Part shown: positions 1-7,053 of the stretch, one piece after another
Layout of the letters: each line of letters opens with the position of its first letter
How positions within the stretch are numbered: the first letter of the stretch is position 1
From: a virus
Direction: 5' to 3' (one strand)
Virus record (IMG/VR): IMGVR_UViG_3300050821_004130
Coordinates: 1 to 42,706 of that record
DNA length: 42,706 nt
Program-made: the position numbers and the translations under genes
The notes under the pieces: generated by a model
What the model saw: only the letters and a program-made list of their open reading frames with translations
Databases searched by the model: none
Told to the model about the DNA's origin: nothing

Positions 1-97
1 AATAACGAACGTTTTGTGAGGCAATATCTATCTCACATCAGGTGGTTGCCTGGCTCTACCTCGGGGCCGGCGGATTGGCGCGCGGGCGCCCGCAAAA
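1..97. repeat. 97-bp direct repeat at the window ends (copy 1)
   Basis: Bases 1-97 are identical to 42610-42706. This means either a circular molecule cut with an assembly overlap, or a short direct terminal repeat. Genes and control signals make sense when the ends are joined, which fits a circular or circularly permuted genome of 42,609 bp. The repeat stops just after a 12-bp palindrome (82-93, GCGGGCGCCCGC). Confidence 0.95.
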
Positions 98-319
98 CTC
101 GATGGGTCTTGAGCGTTAGAATCGAGGCGCCCCCCACCTCCTACGCCCCCGGAAAAAAATCTGGCCTGTCGATTGTTGAGTTGGGTTGTCGGCTGTTGGG
201 TTTTTGGTGGATGGTGTGTGCGGTAGGGAGGCGGATGCGCGGGTATTTGGCGTGTTTGCGGGGTGATTGGAGCGGCGTGGATTTTGTTAAAAACCAGTTG
301 ACGGCGGCGGCGAGTTCTG
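98..319. other. Non-coding, strand-skewed region; candidate origin or packaging region
   Basis: No convincing gene lies here; the open frame from 16 to 336 gives a low-complexity, unconvincing protein. A C-rich tract (129-150) is followed by an A-run, then a G/T-rich tract: counting by eye, 181-300 has 54 G and 12 C. The C-tract (137-144, CCTCCTAC) can pair with 223-231 (GTAGGGAGG) with one bulge, so a large folded structure is possible. The inverted-repeat arms flank the region. Origin, packaging site or a non-coding RNA are all possible; this is inference. Confidence 0.4.
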
Positions 320-337
320 AAAACGTTCGTTATTGAT
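320..337. repeat. 18-bp inverted repeat, right arm
   Basis: This arm reads aaaacgttcgttattgat and is the exact reverse complement of 42607-42624 (atcaataacgaacgtttt). Fifteen of the 18 bases of the partner are also present as bases 1-15. On the circular map the two arms bracket about 300 bp of unusual non-coding DNA. Each arm contains the AACGTT palindrome. Possible roles are protein-binding sites at an origin, a resolvase site or operators; none can be chosen from sequence. Confidence 0.8.
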
Positions 338-352
338 TTTGGGGAGTTTTCA

Positions 353-598
353 ATGCTAGGTAATTGTCGCTGCCCAAAGGATACGGATTGTGTTCAACGT
401 GGCGAATCTTCCTCTTCCACGTCTACTTGCCGTCTGAGAGTGATGTGGGGCGATAGCCCCATTGTCGACGATAGTGGAACTAGAGATCATCGCGGCCGGA
501 GATACCCAATAACCGGATGTCCGTGTCTCCCATGTTATTGCACATGGTTATCTCTTGGGCTGACCGCAAAAATTTTAGGGGAAGGACCGGGGCGATGA
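353..598 (+). CDS. Possible small Cys-containing protein (doubtful)
   Basis: An 81-codon frame with a good Shine-Dalgarno sequence (GGGGAG, six bases before the ATG). Its TGA overlaps the ATG of the next gene in an ATGA junction, as at many real junctions in this genome. The product has eight Cys residues, including C-R-C-P and C-P-C-L-P-C-Y-C groups, but no recognisable domain and a rather random composition. It is kept because of the start and stop context. It could instead be an untranslated leader of the 595-900 gene. Confidence 0.4.
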   Translation: MLGNCRCPKDTDCVQRGESSSSTSTCRLRVMWGDSPIVDDSGTRDHRGRRYPITGCPCLPCYCTWLSLGLTAKILGEGPGR

Positions 599-900
599 TC
601 TTGATCGAATGCCCGTGCTGTCGTGGCTCCGGCGAGGTTCAGAGTTTGACCGGGGTGTCGCTGAGCATGCTGGAGAGGCGGATTTACGAGATCGTACAGA
701 GTTGTGGCGGTGAGGGGATCGACATGCACCGGTTGTCGGAGCGGGTTTATGCTGACCGTCGGGATGGTGGTCCGGAATATGCTGCTGATTCTATCAGGGC
801 GACGATTTGTCGGATGAACAAGCGGCTGGCGGCGAGCGGTCGCCAGGTGAAGGCCTCGACGTTGGGGCGTGGCGCCGGCTACCGGGTGGTGCCGCTATGA
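595..900 (+). CDS. Small winged-helix DNA-binding protein with N-terminal Cys motif
   Basis: This 101-residue protein starts with a C-P-C-C-R-G-S-G-E zinc-knuckle-like motif (residues 6-14). The rest resembles the winged-helix output domain of OmpR-type regulators: a helix with Ala-Asp-Ser-Ile-Arg-Ala-Thr-Ile, then Met-Asn-Lys-Arg-Leu, and a closing wing G-R-G-A-G-Y-R-V-V. The ATG at 595 is chosen because AGGGGAAGG lies just upstream; an in-frame start at 517 would overlap the upstream frame and lacks such a site. As a small DNA-binding protein two genes upstream of the terminase, it could be a regulator or the missing small terminase subunit. The fold call is fairly safe, the role is not. 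Confidence 0.75.
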   Translation: MILIECPCCRGSGEVQSLTGVSLSMLERRIYEIVQSCGGEGIDMHRLSERVYADRRDGGPEYAADSIRATICRMNKRLAASGRQVKASTLGRGAGYRVVPL

Positions 901-1085
901 CCGCGACGATCATCATCCTTGAGCACTATCGCGAGGCGCCAAATCCAGGCAATGGCGGCCGCGAGGCATTGCAGCAGACGCTGGATCTGACATTTCCGTT
1001 TTCCGGCGGGGCGATGGTGGATGACGTGCTGGCGCAGCTGTGTCTGCTCGGGTTCAGGATTGTACCGGTTGGAGACGAGGAATGA
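897..1085 (+). CDS. Small hypothetical protein
   Basis: A 62-residue acidic protein of unknown function. It starts in an ATGA overlap with the stop of the winged-helix gene and ends in an ATGA overlap with the recombinase gene, so the three are almost certainly translated together. A central helix-rich part (Met-Val-Asp-Asp-Val-Leu-Ala-Gln-Leu) suggests a small folded helper protein. No domain is recognised. Confidence 0.7.
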   Translation: MTATIIILEHYREAPNPGNGGREALQQTLDLTFPFSGGAMVDDVLAQLCLLGFRIVPVGDEE

Positions 1086-1555
1086 CAATTGTCGCCTATT
1101 GCCGGATCTCGACCATCGATCAGAACCCGGAGTTGCAGTATGACGCGCTCAAGGCGGCCGGCTGCCAGAAGATGTTCCTCGAGCAGGCCAGCGGGGCAGA
1201 TCGCGATCGACCTGAACTTGCTGCTTGCCTTGACTTCCTTAGACGCGGTGACGTGTTGCTGTTCTGGAAACTCGATCGCCTGGCGCGCTCCACGGTTCAC
1301 CTCGGCCAGATCGCGGAAACCTGCCGTGCCAAGGGCGTCGACCTCAAGTGCCTCACGCAGCCGATCGACACCACGACGCCGACGGGAAAGCTGATGTTCT
1401 CGATCCTGGCCTGCTTTGCCGAGTTCGAGCGCGATATCATCGTCGAGCGCACCATGGCCGGGCTTGCCGCCGCGCGCGCTCGAGGACGGATCGGAGGCTA
1501 TCCGAAGGGGCGCAAGCGCAAGCAGGTACTGGTTCCGGCGGGTCCTGATGTATGA
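1082..1555 (+). CDS. Serine recombinase (resolvase) catalytic domain, without C-terminal HTH
   Basis: The 157-residue protein is a resolvase/invertase-type serine recombinase. The signature Y-C-R-I-S-T-x-x-Q places Arg8 and the nucleophile Ser10; the second active-site segment is W-K-L-D-R-L-A-R-S (Asp65, Arg66, Arg69), and Arg123 lies at the start of the long E-helix. Family members such as gamma-delta resolvase have about 185 residues and end in a helix-turn-helix. Here the protein stops about 20 residues after the G-R-I-G-G segment with a basic tail (K-G-R-K-R-K), so the DNA-binding domain is missing. It is coupled by ATGA overlaps on both sides, downstream to the large terminase. It may resolve genome multimers, or act in packaging with a partner that binds DNA. 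Confidence 0.9.
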   Translation: MTIVAYCRISTIDQNPELQYDALKAAGCQKMFLEQASGADRDRPELAACLDFLRRGDVLLFWKLDRLARSTVHLGQIAETCRAKGVDLKCLTQPIDTTTPTGKLMFSILACFAEFERDIIVERTMAGLAAARARGRIGGYPKGRKRKQVLVPAGPDV

Positions 1556-3405
1556 GCGATGAACTTGATATTGTGGAAACCGACAATGCGTTCGAACTGA
1601 CCTATCAGGGCGTCGCGCCGTTTCCGACCGAGAGATTTCTGAAGTTTCTTGCCAATCTCAAGGTGCAGAGCAAGGATTACGGTCTGGTGCCGTTCAAACT
1701 GCTTGGCTCGCAGCGCTACATCCTGAGTGAAATCGAGGAAGGGCTGGCGAGAGGGATCACCACTTTCGTAATTCTGAAAGCGCGGCAGCTTGGCGCCTCC
1801 ACCTTCTTCCTTGCGCTCGACATGTTCTGGGCCTTTGCCCACAAGGGTCTGCTTGGGGTGTTCATTACTCACAAGGAGGAAATGCGCGATGACTTCCGAG
1901 CCACAGTTGAAGTTTTTTTCGCGGAAACCCCGCCGAAATACCGGATCAACTACGTTCGGCATAACCGAAACCTTCTCATTCTCAAGAACGCCAGCAAATT
2001 CCGATATCTCATCGCCGGAACTAGCGAAGTTAGAAAAGGCGGTCTGGGTCGTGGTGGTGCAGCAAATTTTGTCCATGCCACAGAATGCGCATTTTACGGT
2101 AACGGTGACGACCTTGCGGAATTCCGCTCGCAAACATCATCGCTCTATCCGCATCGATTGCAGATCTACGAGACCACCGCGAACGGCTTCAACCACTTCT
2201 TCGACCTCTGGGAGCAGGCGCAAGCCGACCCGACCAAGAAAACCATCTTCGTCGGATGGTGGCGAGACGAGCGCAACCAGCTGCCGGTAAGCCATCCGTT
2301 CTTCAACAACTACATGCCGGACGGCATCAAGACCTCGCTGACGCCACTGGAGAAGAAGCGCATCAGGGAGGTACGCGAACTCTACGCGTTCGAAATTTCT
2401 CTGCAACAGATCGCCTGGTATCGCTGGCACCTGTCGGCGGAAAAGGATTCTGATCAATCGATGATGGATCAGGAATATCCGTGGACGGAAAGCGACGCTT
2501 TTGTCGCGACGGGATCGAAGTTCTTCACCACCGATGCCATGACCGAATGCATGCGGACTGCAAAAAAATCTCCGTTCCAGACATTCCGGTATAAGCTCGG
2601 GATGAAGTTCGAAGAAACCGAACTGAGGCAGGTAAAAGATGTGCGAGCTGAACTGCGTATTTTTGAGGATGCCTCCCGATTCGGATACTATGCGCTGGGG
2701 TGCGATCCGGCTTACGGAAGCTCAGACGAAGCTGATCGAAGCGTCATTAGCATCTGGCGTTGTTACGCAGACGCTCTGGTTCAGGTCGCTGAATATTGTT
2801 CGCCCCAGCCTTCCACCTATCAATGTGCATGGGTACTTGCACATCTGGCCGGCTACTATGGCATCACCTTCCTGATGCCGATCCTGGAAATGAACGGGCC
2901 CGGCCAAGCCGTGTTCGATGAACTGGAGAAAGTGAGAAAGTTTGCTTCCGAAATTCGTCCGCACGACGAAAACTATCACATCCGCAACATCCTCTCCAAC
3001 ATGCGGCACTATTTCTACAAGCGCATGGACAATCCCGGCGGCGGCGAGTTGTTGTATCAATGGAAGACGACGGAAGATCTCAAGCGACGCGCCATGAACC
3101 AGTTCAAGAACGCGATCGAACTGCATCGCATGATACCGCGCTCCGTGCCGCTGCTCGAGGAAATGCGCCGCATCGTCAATGACGGCGGCCATATCGGCGC
3201 CGAGGGCCGTGCCAAGGATGACCGTGTGATGGCCGCGGCGATGGCCTACCAGGCCTATAACACCTGGGTCCATCCCAAGGTGAAGGCGCTGGGCCTCACA
3301 CTGGAACGATCGGCCGATATCGAGGCCAAGGGCGGCACGCCGCCGCTCGATCGCGTCGTGATGAGCTACCTGAAGCGGGCCAACATCGGTCTTCCGACCG
3401 GATAG
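1552..3405 (+). CDS. terL: Terminase large subunit
   Basis: The 617-residue DNA-packaging motor: an N-terminal ATPase pumps DNA through the portal and a C-terminal RNase H-fold nuclease cuts it. The Walker A-like segment is K-A-R-Q-L-G-A-S-T (residues 76-84). A Walker B-like site is in V-H-A-T-E-C-A-F-Y. Nuclease acidic residues are Asp385 (in G-C-D-P-A-Y-G), probably Glu446 (I-L-E-M-N-G-P-G) and Asp556/Asp557 near the end. The length is normal for large terminases with both domains. It begins in an ATGA overlap with the recombinase gene and is followed by a zinc-ribbon gene and the portal. No separate, recognisable small terminase gene was found. Confidence 0.92.
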   Translation: MSDELDIVETDNAFELTYQGVAPFPTERFLKFLANLKVQSKDYGLVPFKLLGSQRYILSEIEEGLARGITTFVILKARQLGASTFFLALDMFWAFAHKGLLGVFITHKEEMRDDFRATVEVFFAETPPKYRINYVRHNRNLLILKNASKFRYLIAGTSEVRKGGLGRGGAANFVHATECAFYGNGDDLAEFRSQTSSLYPHRLQIYETTANGFNHFFDLWEQAQADPTKKTIFVGWWRDERNQLPVSHPFFNNYMPDGIKTSLTPLEKKRIREVRELYAFEISLQQIAWYRWHLSAEKDSDQSMMDQEYPWTESDAFVATGSKFFTTDAMTECMRTAKKSPFQTFRYKLGMKFEETELRQVKDVRAELRIFEDASRFGYYALGCDPAYGSSDEADRSVISIWRCYADALVQVAEYCSPQPSTYQCAWVLAHLAGYYGITFLMPILEMNGPGQAVFDELEKVRKFASEIRPHDENYHIRNILSNMRHYFYKRMDNPGGGELLYQWKTTEDLKRRAMNQFKNAIELHRMIPRSVPLLEEMRRIVNDGGHIGAEGRAKDDRVMAAAMAYQAYNTWVHPKVKALGLTLERSADIEAKGGTPPLDRVVMSYLKRANIGLPTG

Positions 3406-3438
3406 ACAAAGCTTTATCCAACCCCTATCTTGCCCGCC

Positions 3439-3900
3439 ATGTCGATTGGAGTGCTGCGTTCATGGATTTGCGAGAACTCGCGCTGCGGCGCGGGGTTTGA
3501 CGCCTGGGAAGCCAACCCTGAATGCCCGAAATGCCGCTGCGTGCGGGTGTCCTGGCGGCCGGCCGGGGGCCATATCGGCAACGGAGCCAAATCGGCAGAC
3601 AACGAATTGCGGATTCTGGCCGACGTGTTCCGGATGAACGACATGAATTCGGCGGATCGCGGGCGGGGCGCGAAGAAGGTCAACCTTCCCCCCGCCCCGG
3701 CTCCGTCCGGCGGCAACGTCCACACCTTTCAGGGTGGCTTCACCGCAGCGATCGATCCGGCCCGCGGCGCGCAATGCGTGCCAACCGCCAACAAAATCGA
3801 CTATAAGATCAAGGCCGGCACCGACAACCGCCTGGCTCCGAACAAGGCCTATCCCGGATTGAACGCCAACACCGTGGTCGAAGCCACGCATAAGCAATGA
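3439..3900 (+). CDS. Zinc-ribbon protein between terminase and portal
   Basis: A 153-residue protein with an N-terminal zinc ribbon (Cys-x4-Cys near residues 10-15 and C-P-K-C about 14 residues later). The remaining part is Pro/Gly/Asn-rich and looks extended. It ends in an ATGA overlap with the portal gene, so it is probably translated with it. Its place between terminase and portal suggests a role in packaging or head assembly, but no family is recognised. The ATG at 3439 is preferred; a TTG at 3430 is possible. No good Shine-Dalgarno sequence is seen for either. Confidence 0.75.
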   Translation: MSIGVLRSWICENSRCGAGFDAWEANPECPKCRCVRVSWRPAGGHIGNGAKSADNELRILADVFRMNDMNSADRGRGAKKVNLPPAPAPSGGNVHTFQGGFTAAIDPARGAQCVPTANKIDYKIKAGTDNRLAPNKAYPGLNANTVVEATHKQ

Positions 3901-5660
3901 TCATCCCAGACGAGCCCAAAAAGCAGTCGCAGTATATCCAGTGGGTGATCGATGTCTGCATGAACTCCAAGAAAGACCGCAAGGATCTCTACGACAAGCG
4001 CCGGCAATATTTTCTCTATGGCGGCACCGATTCGGACGATGTGATCTACAACAGGATCGAATCACATATCGATCTCGTCGCTTCCTTCCTGTACTCGCCG
4101 GATCACGCCGCGTTCTCGCTCTCCGCGCCGCTCAACTCGGAAGATGTGATCGTCAAGCAGTACATGGCAGCGCAGGACACGTTCAACAATGATTTCCGCG
4201 ACGCCGGCATGTTCGATTTTTTCGCCGACGGCATCATTGGCGCGTTGACCTATGACAGCATGATCCTGAAATCTGGCTGGTCGGACATCAACAACGACCC
4301 GACCTGCAAGCTGATCATGCCGTGGCAATTCGGCGTGTTCTCCGAGGAAATCACCGAGCTGGAAAGCCAGCCGGCCATGGTGCACGAATACTTCATCGAT
4401 TATGACAACGCGTGTGCGCGGCTGGCGCGAGCCGGCATGAGCCACATGATTCCGAAGTTGACCGTCGTCAACACGCCGTTCGAATCGCCCTATCCGGAAT
4501 TGATCACGCGCATGATCATCTCGGCGACCGGCGGCGAAAATCTCACCGGCAATGTCACCGGATCGGTCAACCCGACCTATTCCGGCCGGGCCACCTATCA
4601 CGCCAAAGTCGATCGCCCGCTGGTTGGCTTCCACGAAGTCACGATCTGGGATGACGAGTGCAGCGATTATCGCGTGTTCTTCATGATTGCACCGGGCATC
4701 GTCATCTCGGATTCCAAGAAGACCATCGACATCCTCAAGAAAACCGGAGAGTTCGCAGCGCAGCGAAAACAGCAAGAACAGTTCTACAACACCGACTGCA
4801 ATCCGTTTTTTCCGCGCGAGCATCCCTATACGCTGATCCGCCCCTATAACACCTACGAATATTTCTGGGGCAAGGCGCATATCGAATCGCTGATCCCGCT
4901 GCAAACCTGGTCGAATGAACGGCTGGAGCAAATCCACGATATCCTCGAACGGCAGGCCTATCCGCCGCGCGTCGGAAGTGGTTTCATGGGGCTGTCGGAT
5001 GAGAAGATGGATGCATTCGGCGGGGCCGATACCTGGGTGCTGGATCAGCTGCCGCAGGCTTCGATCAAGGAGTTATATCCGCAAATGCCGCCCGACATCT
5101 TCGCCGACTACATGTCGATTGGGCAATTGTTCATCGAGGCCTCCGGACTGACGGAAGTGCTGCAGGGGAAGGGAACCGCCGGCGTGCGCTCAAAGGATCA
5201 TGCCAAGCAGCTGTCGACCACCGGCTCAGGGCGAATCAAGAAGGCCGCCATCCGCCTTGAGGCGCCGCTGGTGCGGCTTGGCGATCTCACTTTCAAGCTC
5301 AATCAAAGAAACAACGACGAGGAAATCAAACCGGACCCCAAGGAAGACGGAAAGCCTGGAGATCCGTTCTACTATGCCAACATGGGCGGGGAGTATTCTC
5401 TACGGGTCGCTGGCCACTCGCATTCGCCGCTGTTCGCCGACGACACCAAGGAATTGGCGGCCGGCCTGTTCAAGGCGCAGGCGATCGACGCCGAGGGCCT
5501 GCTGCGGCTCATGAACCCGCCCGATCGCGACAACCTTATCCACGCGCTGCGCGCCCGTCAGAAAAAGGCCGCGGCCGCCCAGCTCAAGCGAATGCAGATG
5601 GGATTGCCCGAGCCCGGCGCCAAGACGAACGGCAAGGGACACGGCGCGGCGCACGCTTAA
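3897..5660 (+). CDS. Portal protein
   Basis: The 587-residue protein is read as the dodecameric portal at the head vertex through which DNA enters and leaves. Evidence is its position directly after terminase and before scaffold and capsid, its size, and portal-like sequence: N-terminal K-K-D-R-K-D-L-Y-D-K-R-R-Q-Y-F, a central W-x-N-E-R-L-E-Q-I-H-D segment, and an Ala-rich, basic C-terminal helix that is typical of portal barrels. It starts in an ATGA overlap with the zinc-ribbon gene. The HNH endonuclease gene on the other strand overlaps its last four bases. Confidence 0.85.
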   Translation: MIIPDEPKKQSQYIQWVIDVCMNSKKDRKDLYDKRRQYFLYGGTDSDDVIYNRIESHIDLVASFLYSPDHAAFSLSAPLNSEDVIVKQYMAAQDTFNNDFRDAGMFDFFADGIIGALTYDSMILKSGWSDINNDPTCKLIMPWQFGVFSEEITELESQPAMVHEYFIDYDNACARLARAGMSHMIPKLTVVNTPFESPYPELITRMIISATGGENLTGNVTGSVNPTYSGRATYHAKVDRPLVGFHEVTIWDDECSDYRVFFMIAPGIVISDSKKTIDILKKTGEFAAQRKQQEQFYNTDCNPFFPREHPYTLIRPYNTYEYFWGKAHIESLIPLQTWSNERLEQIHDILERQAYPPRVGSGFMGLSDEKMDAFGGADTWVLDQLPQASIKELYPQMPPDIFADYMSIGQLFIEASGLTEVLQGKGTAGVRSKDHAKQLSTTGSGRIKKAAIRLEAPLVRLGDLTFKLNQRNNDEEIKPDPKEDGKPGDPFYYANMGGEYSLRVAGHSHSPLFADDTKELAAGLFKAQAIDAEGLLRLMNPPDRDNLIHALRARQKKAAAAQLKRMQMGLPEPGAKTNGKGHGAAHA

Positions 5661-6166
5661 GGAAAATTGAGTCTGGCATATGGGCCAAAATATTTTACGG
5701 CTGCTTCGTCGTATTTTTTAGCCGCAAAAATTTCGTCGCGGAATCTTCCCAGCACAGTGTGCTTTCCATCGATCCTAATGTACGCCATCCAAACTTGTTC
5801 GCTCGTTACCCAACAAACTCCTTTATATTTACTAGTGCCGCCGGTTCGAGCGCGGGCGTTCTGACCATTTTGGCGGTTTGTAGCGGGTCTTAAGTTTTCC
5901 CTCCGGTTATCTAGTCCAACTCCGTTTTCATGGTCTACGCGGCCGTCAATCTGCAAAATCCTACGATGAAGTTTCATTTTATCGGCGACAGCATAAACAG
6001 ATTTTTTCTTTTTATTTTCATCGGCACTCCAAGCTCGCTCGCGGAGAAAGTGCGCGTCTTCTATCGATACGACAGTGATGTAGTTTTTTGTAAGAAGCGT
6101 CCATGCGGTCAAACCGCAGTTGCAAACGTGGACGGGGCGGGGTAGGTTCGTATTGGGCATAGTCAT
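5657..6166 (-). CDS. HNH homing endonuclease with AP2 DNA-binding domain
   Basis: The 169-residue protein has an HNH nuclease core in the middle (L-H-R-R-I-L, then V-D-H-E-N-G-V-G-L-D-N-R-R-E-N-L) followed by an AP2-like domain (Y-K-G-V-C-W, then L-G-R-F-x-x-E-x-x-A-A-x-x-Y-D-E-A-A). This domain order is classical for free-standing phage homing endonucleases, which cut homologous genomes lacking the gene so that it spreads. It is the only leftward gene in this part of the late region and overlaps the portal stop by four bases, as expected for an insertion. The first part (about residues 1-60) is not assigned. Confidence 0.9.
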   Translation of the reverse strand: MTMPNTNLPRPVHVCNCGLTAWTLLTKNYITVVSIEDAHFLRERAWSADENKKKKSVYAVADKMKLHRRILQIDGRVDHENGVGLDNRRENLRPATNRQNGQNARARTGGTSKYKGVCWVTSEQVWMAYIRIDGKHTVLGRFRDEIFAAKKYDEAAVKYFGPYARLNFP

Positions 6167-6195
6167 CCTCCAATGATGATTTGCTCACGGGCGTG

Positions 6196-6216
6196 TCAGA
6201 GTGGTGGTCACTCTGA
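6196..6216. promoter_or_regulatory. 8-bp perfect stem-loop upstream of the micropeptide
   Basis: TCAGAGTG and CACTCTGA form a perfect 8-bp stem around a five-base loop. There is no T-run after it in either direction, so it is not a standard terminator. It lies between the divergent HNH gene and the micropeptide gene and may be an operator, an mRNA processing site or a stabilising 5' structure. Confidence 0.5.
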
Positions 6217-6251
6217 TTCCGACCGGACTATCCTATCACAGGAGAAGTCAG

Positions 6252-6299
6252 TTGAAACGCAAACACAAAAGGGGTGGACGCAAGCATAGGCGCAAGTAA
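6252..6299 (+). CDS. Candidate 15-residue, extremely basic micropeptide
   Basis: The frame TTG-to-TAA encodes MKRKHKRGGRKHRRK: 12 of 15 residues are Lys, Arg or His. It has a strong Shine-Dalgarno sequence, AGGAG at 6239-6243, eight bases before the TTG, and an intrinsic terminator follows 28 bases after the stop. A random stretch is unlikely to give only basic codons between such signals. It sits between the portal and the small head genes, so a nucleic-acid-binding or head-interior role is a reasonable guess. No family is known to me. Evidence is from sequence only; translation is unproven. Confidence 0.5.
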   Translation: MKRKHKRGGRKHRRK

Positions 6300-6326
6300 G
6301 CCAATGCCGTCTACCTAATACAGCAG

Positions 6327-6360
6327 CACCCCGTCCCCTCCCGGCGGGGTGTTTGTTTTT
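6327..6360 (+). terminator. Intrinsic terminator after portal/micropeptide
   Basis: CACCCCG (6327-6333) pairs with CGGGGTG (6345-6351), followed by TTTGTTTTT. This is a good Rho-independent terminator for rightward transcription. It lies inside the head operon and would reduce read-through from terminase-portal into the scaffold-capsid genes, implying a promoter downstream or partial termination. Confidence 0.8.
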
Positions 6361-6405
6361 CAACGGCTTGACGAGGGAACTGAAAGCGGCGTACTAATCG
6401 CGGCC

Positions 6406-6834
6406 ATGGATCAGCCATCGTCACCGCTTGCACCGCCGCCCGAGCCTCCGGGAGGCGCGACAGCGTTGCCGAAGTCGCCGGCCGGGGGGCCGGCGGGTCC
6501 CGGCAGCTCGCCGATGATGTCGCCGGGCGCCGGCGCCGGCAACAAGGCCGCCGCAGTCCAGACCGTGAAGGCGATCATGCCCGCAATCCTCAAGGCCGCC
6601 ATGGCGTTCGAGGGCGGTTCGAAAGAGCAGCAAGCGCTGCTGCGTGCGATGTCGTCGCTCAATCCAATTTTCGGGAAGGCAGAAGGCGCCAACATGGTCC
6701 CGGCGGGCCTTCAACAGTTGGCTATGGCCAACAAAGCGGGGTCGATGTCCTCGGCCCCGCCGCCCGGCCTCGTCTCGAACAATGCCCCGCCGCCCGGCAT
6801 GGGCGCGCCAGAACCGCAAGGAGAAGCTGCATGA
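6406..6834 (+). CDS. Pro/Gly/Ala-rich small head-region protein
   Basis: The 142-residue protein begins with a Pro/Gly/Ala-rich, probably unfolded stretch (to about residue 50). A short helical domain follows (residues 50-105, Val-Lys-Ala-Ile-Met-Pro-Ala-Ile-Leu-Lys-Ala), then another Pro-rich tail. The ATG at 6406 is used because earlier in-frame codons overlap the terminator; no clear Shine-Dalgarno is seen, which leaves the start uncertain. It ends in an ATGA overlap with the next gene. Similar low-complexity proteins sit between portal and scaffold in many short-tailed phages; function unknown. Confidence 0.7.
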   Translation: MDQPSSPLAPPPEPPGGATALPKSPAGGPAGPGSSPMMSPGAGAGNKAAAVQTVKAIMPAILKAAMAFEGGSKEQQALLRAMSSLNPIFGKAEGANMVPAGLQQLAMANKAGSMSSAPPPGLVSNNAPPPGMGAPEPQGEAA

Positions 6835-7043
6835 CCGAATATCTTCGCCCGAAAGTGAAGGTCGGCAATCTCGGCCGCCGCACCATGCAGGACGGCATCT
6901 TCCGCAATCCGCCGACCTATACCCAGCTTGGCGGCTTCACCTCGGAGACCAAGCTGACCTCGCCGTCCGGCCGGCGCTATGAGACCGGTGCGCCGACGCT
7001 GGAGCGTGGCGGCCCGACCGCTCAGAAGAACAAACCGATCTGA
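6831..7043 (+). CDS. Small hypothetical head-region protein
   Basis: A 70-residue basic protein of unknown function, Gly/Thr/Pro-rich, with no domain seen. It begins in an ATGA overlap with the preceding gene and ends 10 bases before the scaffold gene. Location implies expression with the capsid genes. A minor head protein is possible. A second protein of exactly 70 residues with similar basic, Pro/Gly-rich composition lies at 10623-10835. Confidence 0.7.
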   Translation: MTEYLRPKVKVGNLGRRTMQDGIFRNPPTYTQLGGFTSETKLTSPSGRRYETGAPTLERGGPTAQKNKPI

Positions 7044-7053
7044 GAGCTGAACC

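Noticed and set aside
1-97. Interpretation as true direct terminal repeats of a T7-like linear genome
   Set aside because: 97 bases is also what an assembly overlap would give, and the regulatory region reads through the junction; read pile-up data would be needed.
16-336. 106-codon frame from a GTG across the inverted-repeat region
   Set aside because: Trp/Arg/Gly-rich, no ribosome site at the GTG, and it runs through the skewed non-coding tract and the inverted repeat arm.
1082-1555. Integrase for chromosomal integration
   Set aside because: Only the small resolvase catalytic domain is present; no large serine integrase or tyrosine integrase and no attachment site next to a tRNA were seen.
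4062-4937. Long minus-strand frame opposite the portal gene
   Set aside because: A shadow frame from the high-GC third-codon bias of the portal gene; no start signals and no domain.
6181-6240. Possible tRNA-like fold around the 6196-6216 hairpin
   Set aside because: No acceptor stem, no T-loop consensus and no anticodon arm in the right spacing.
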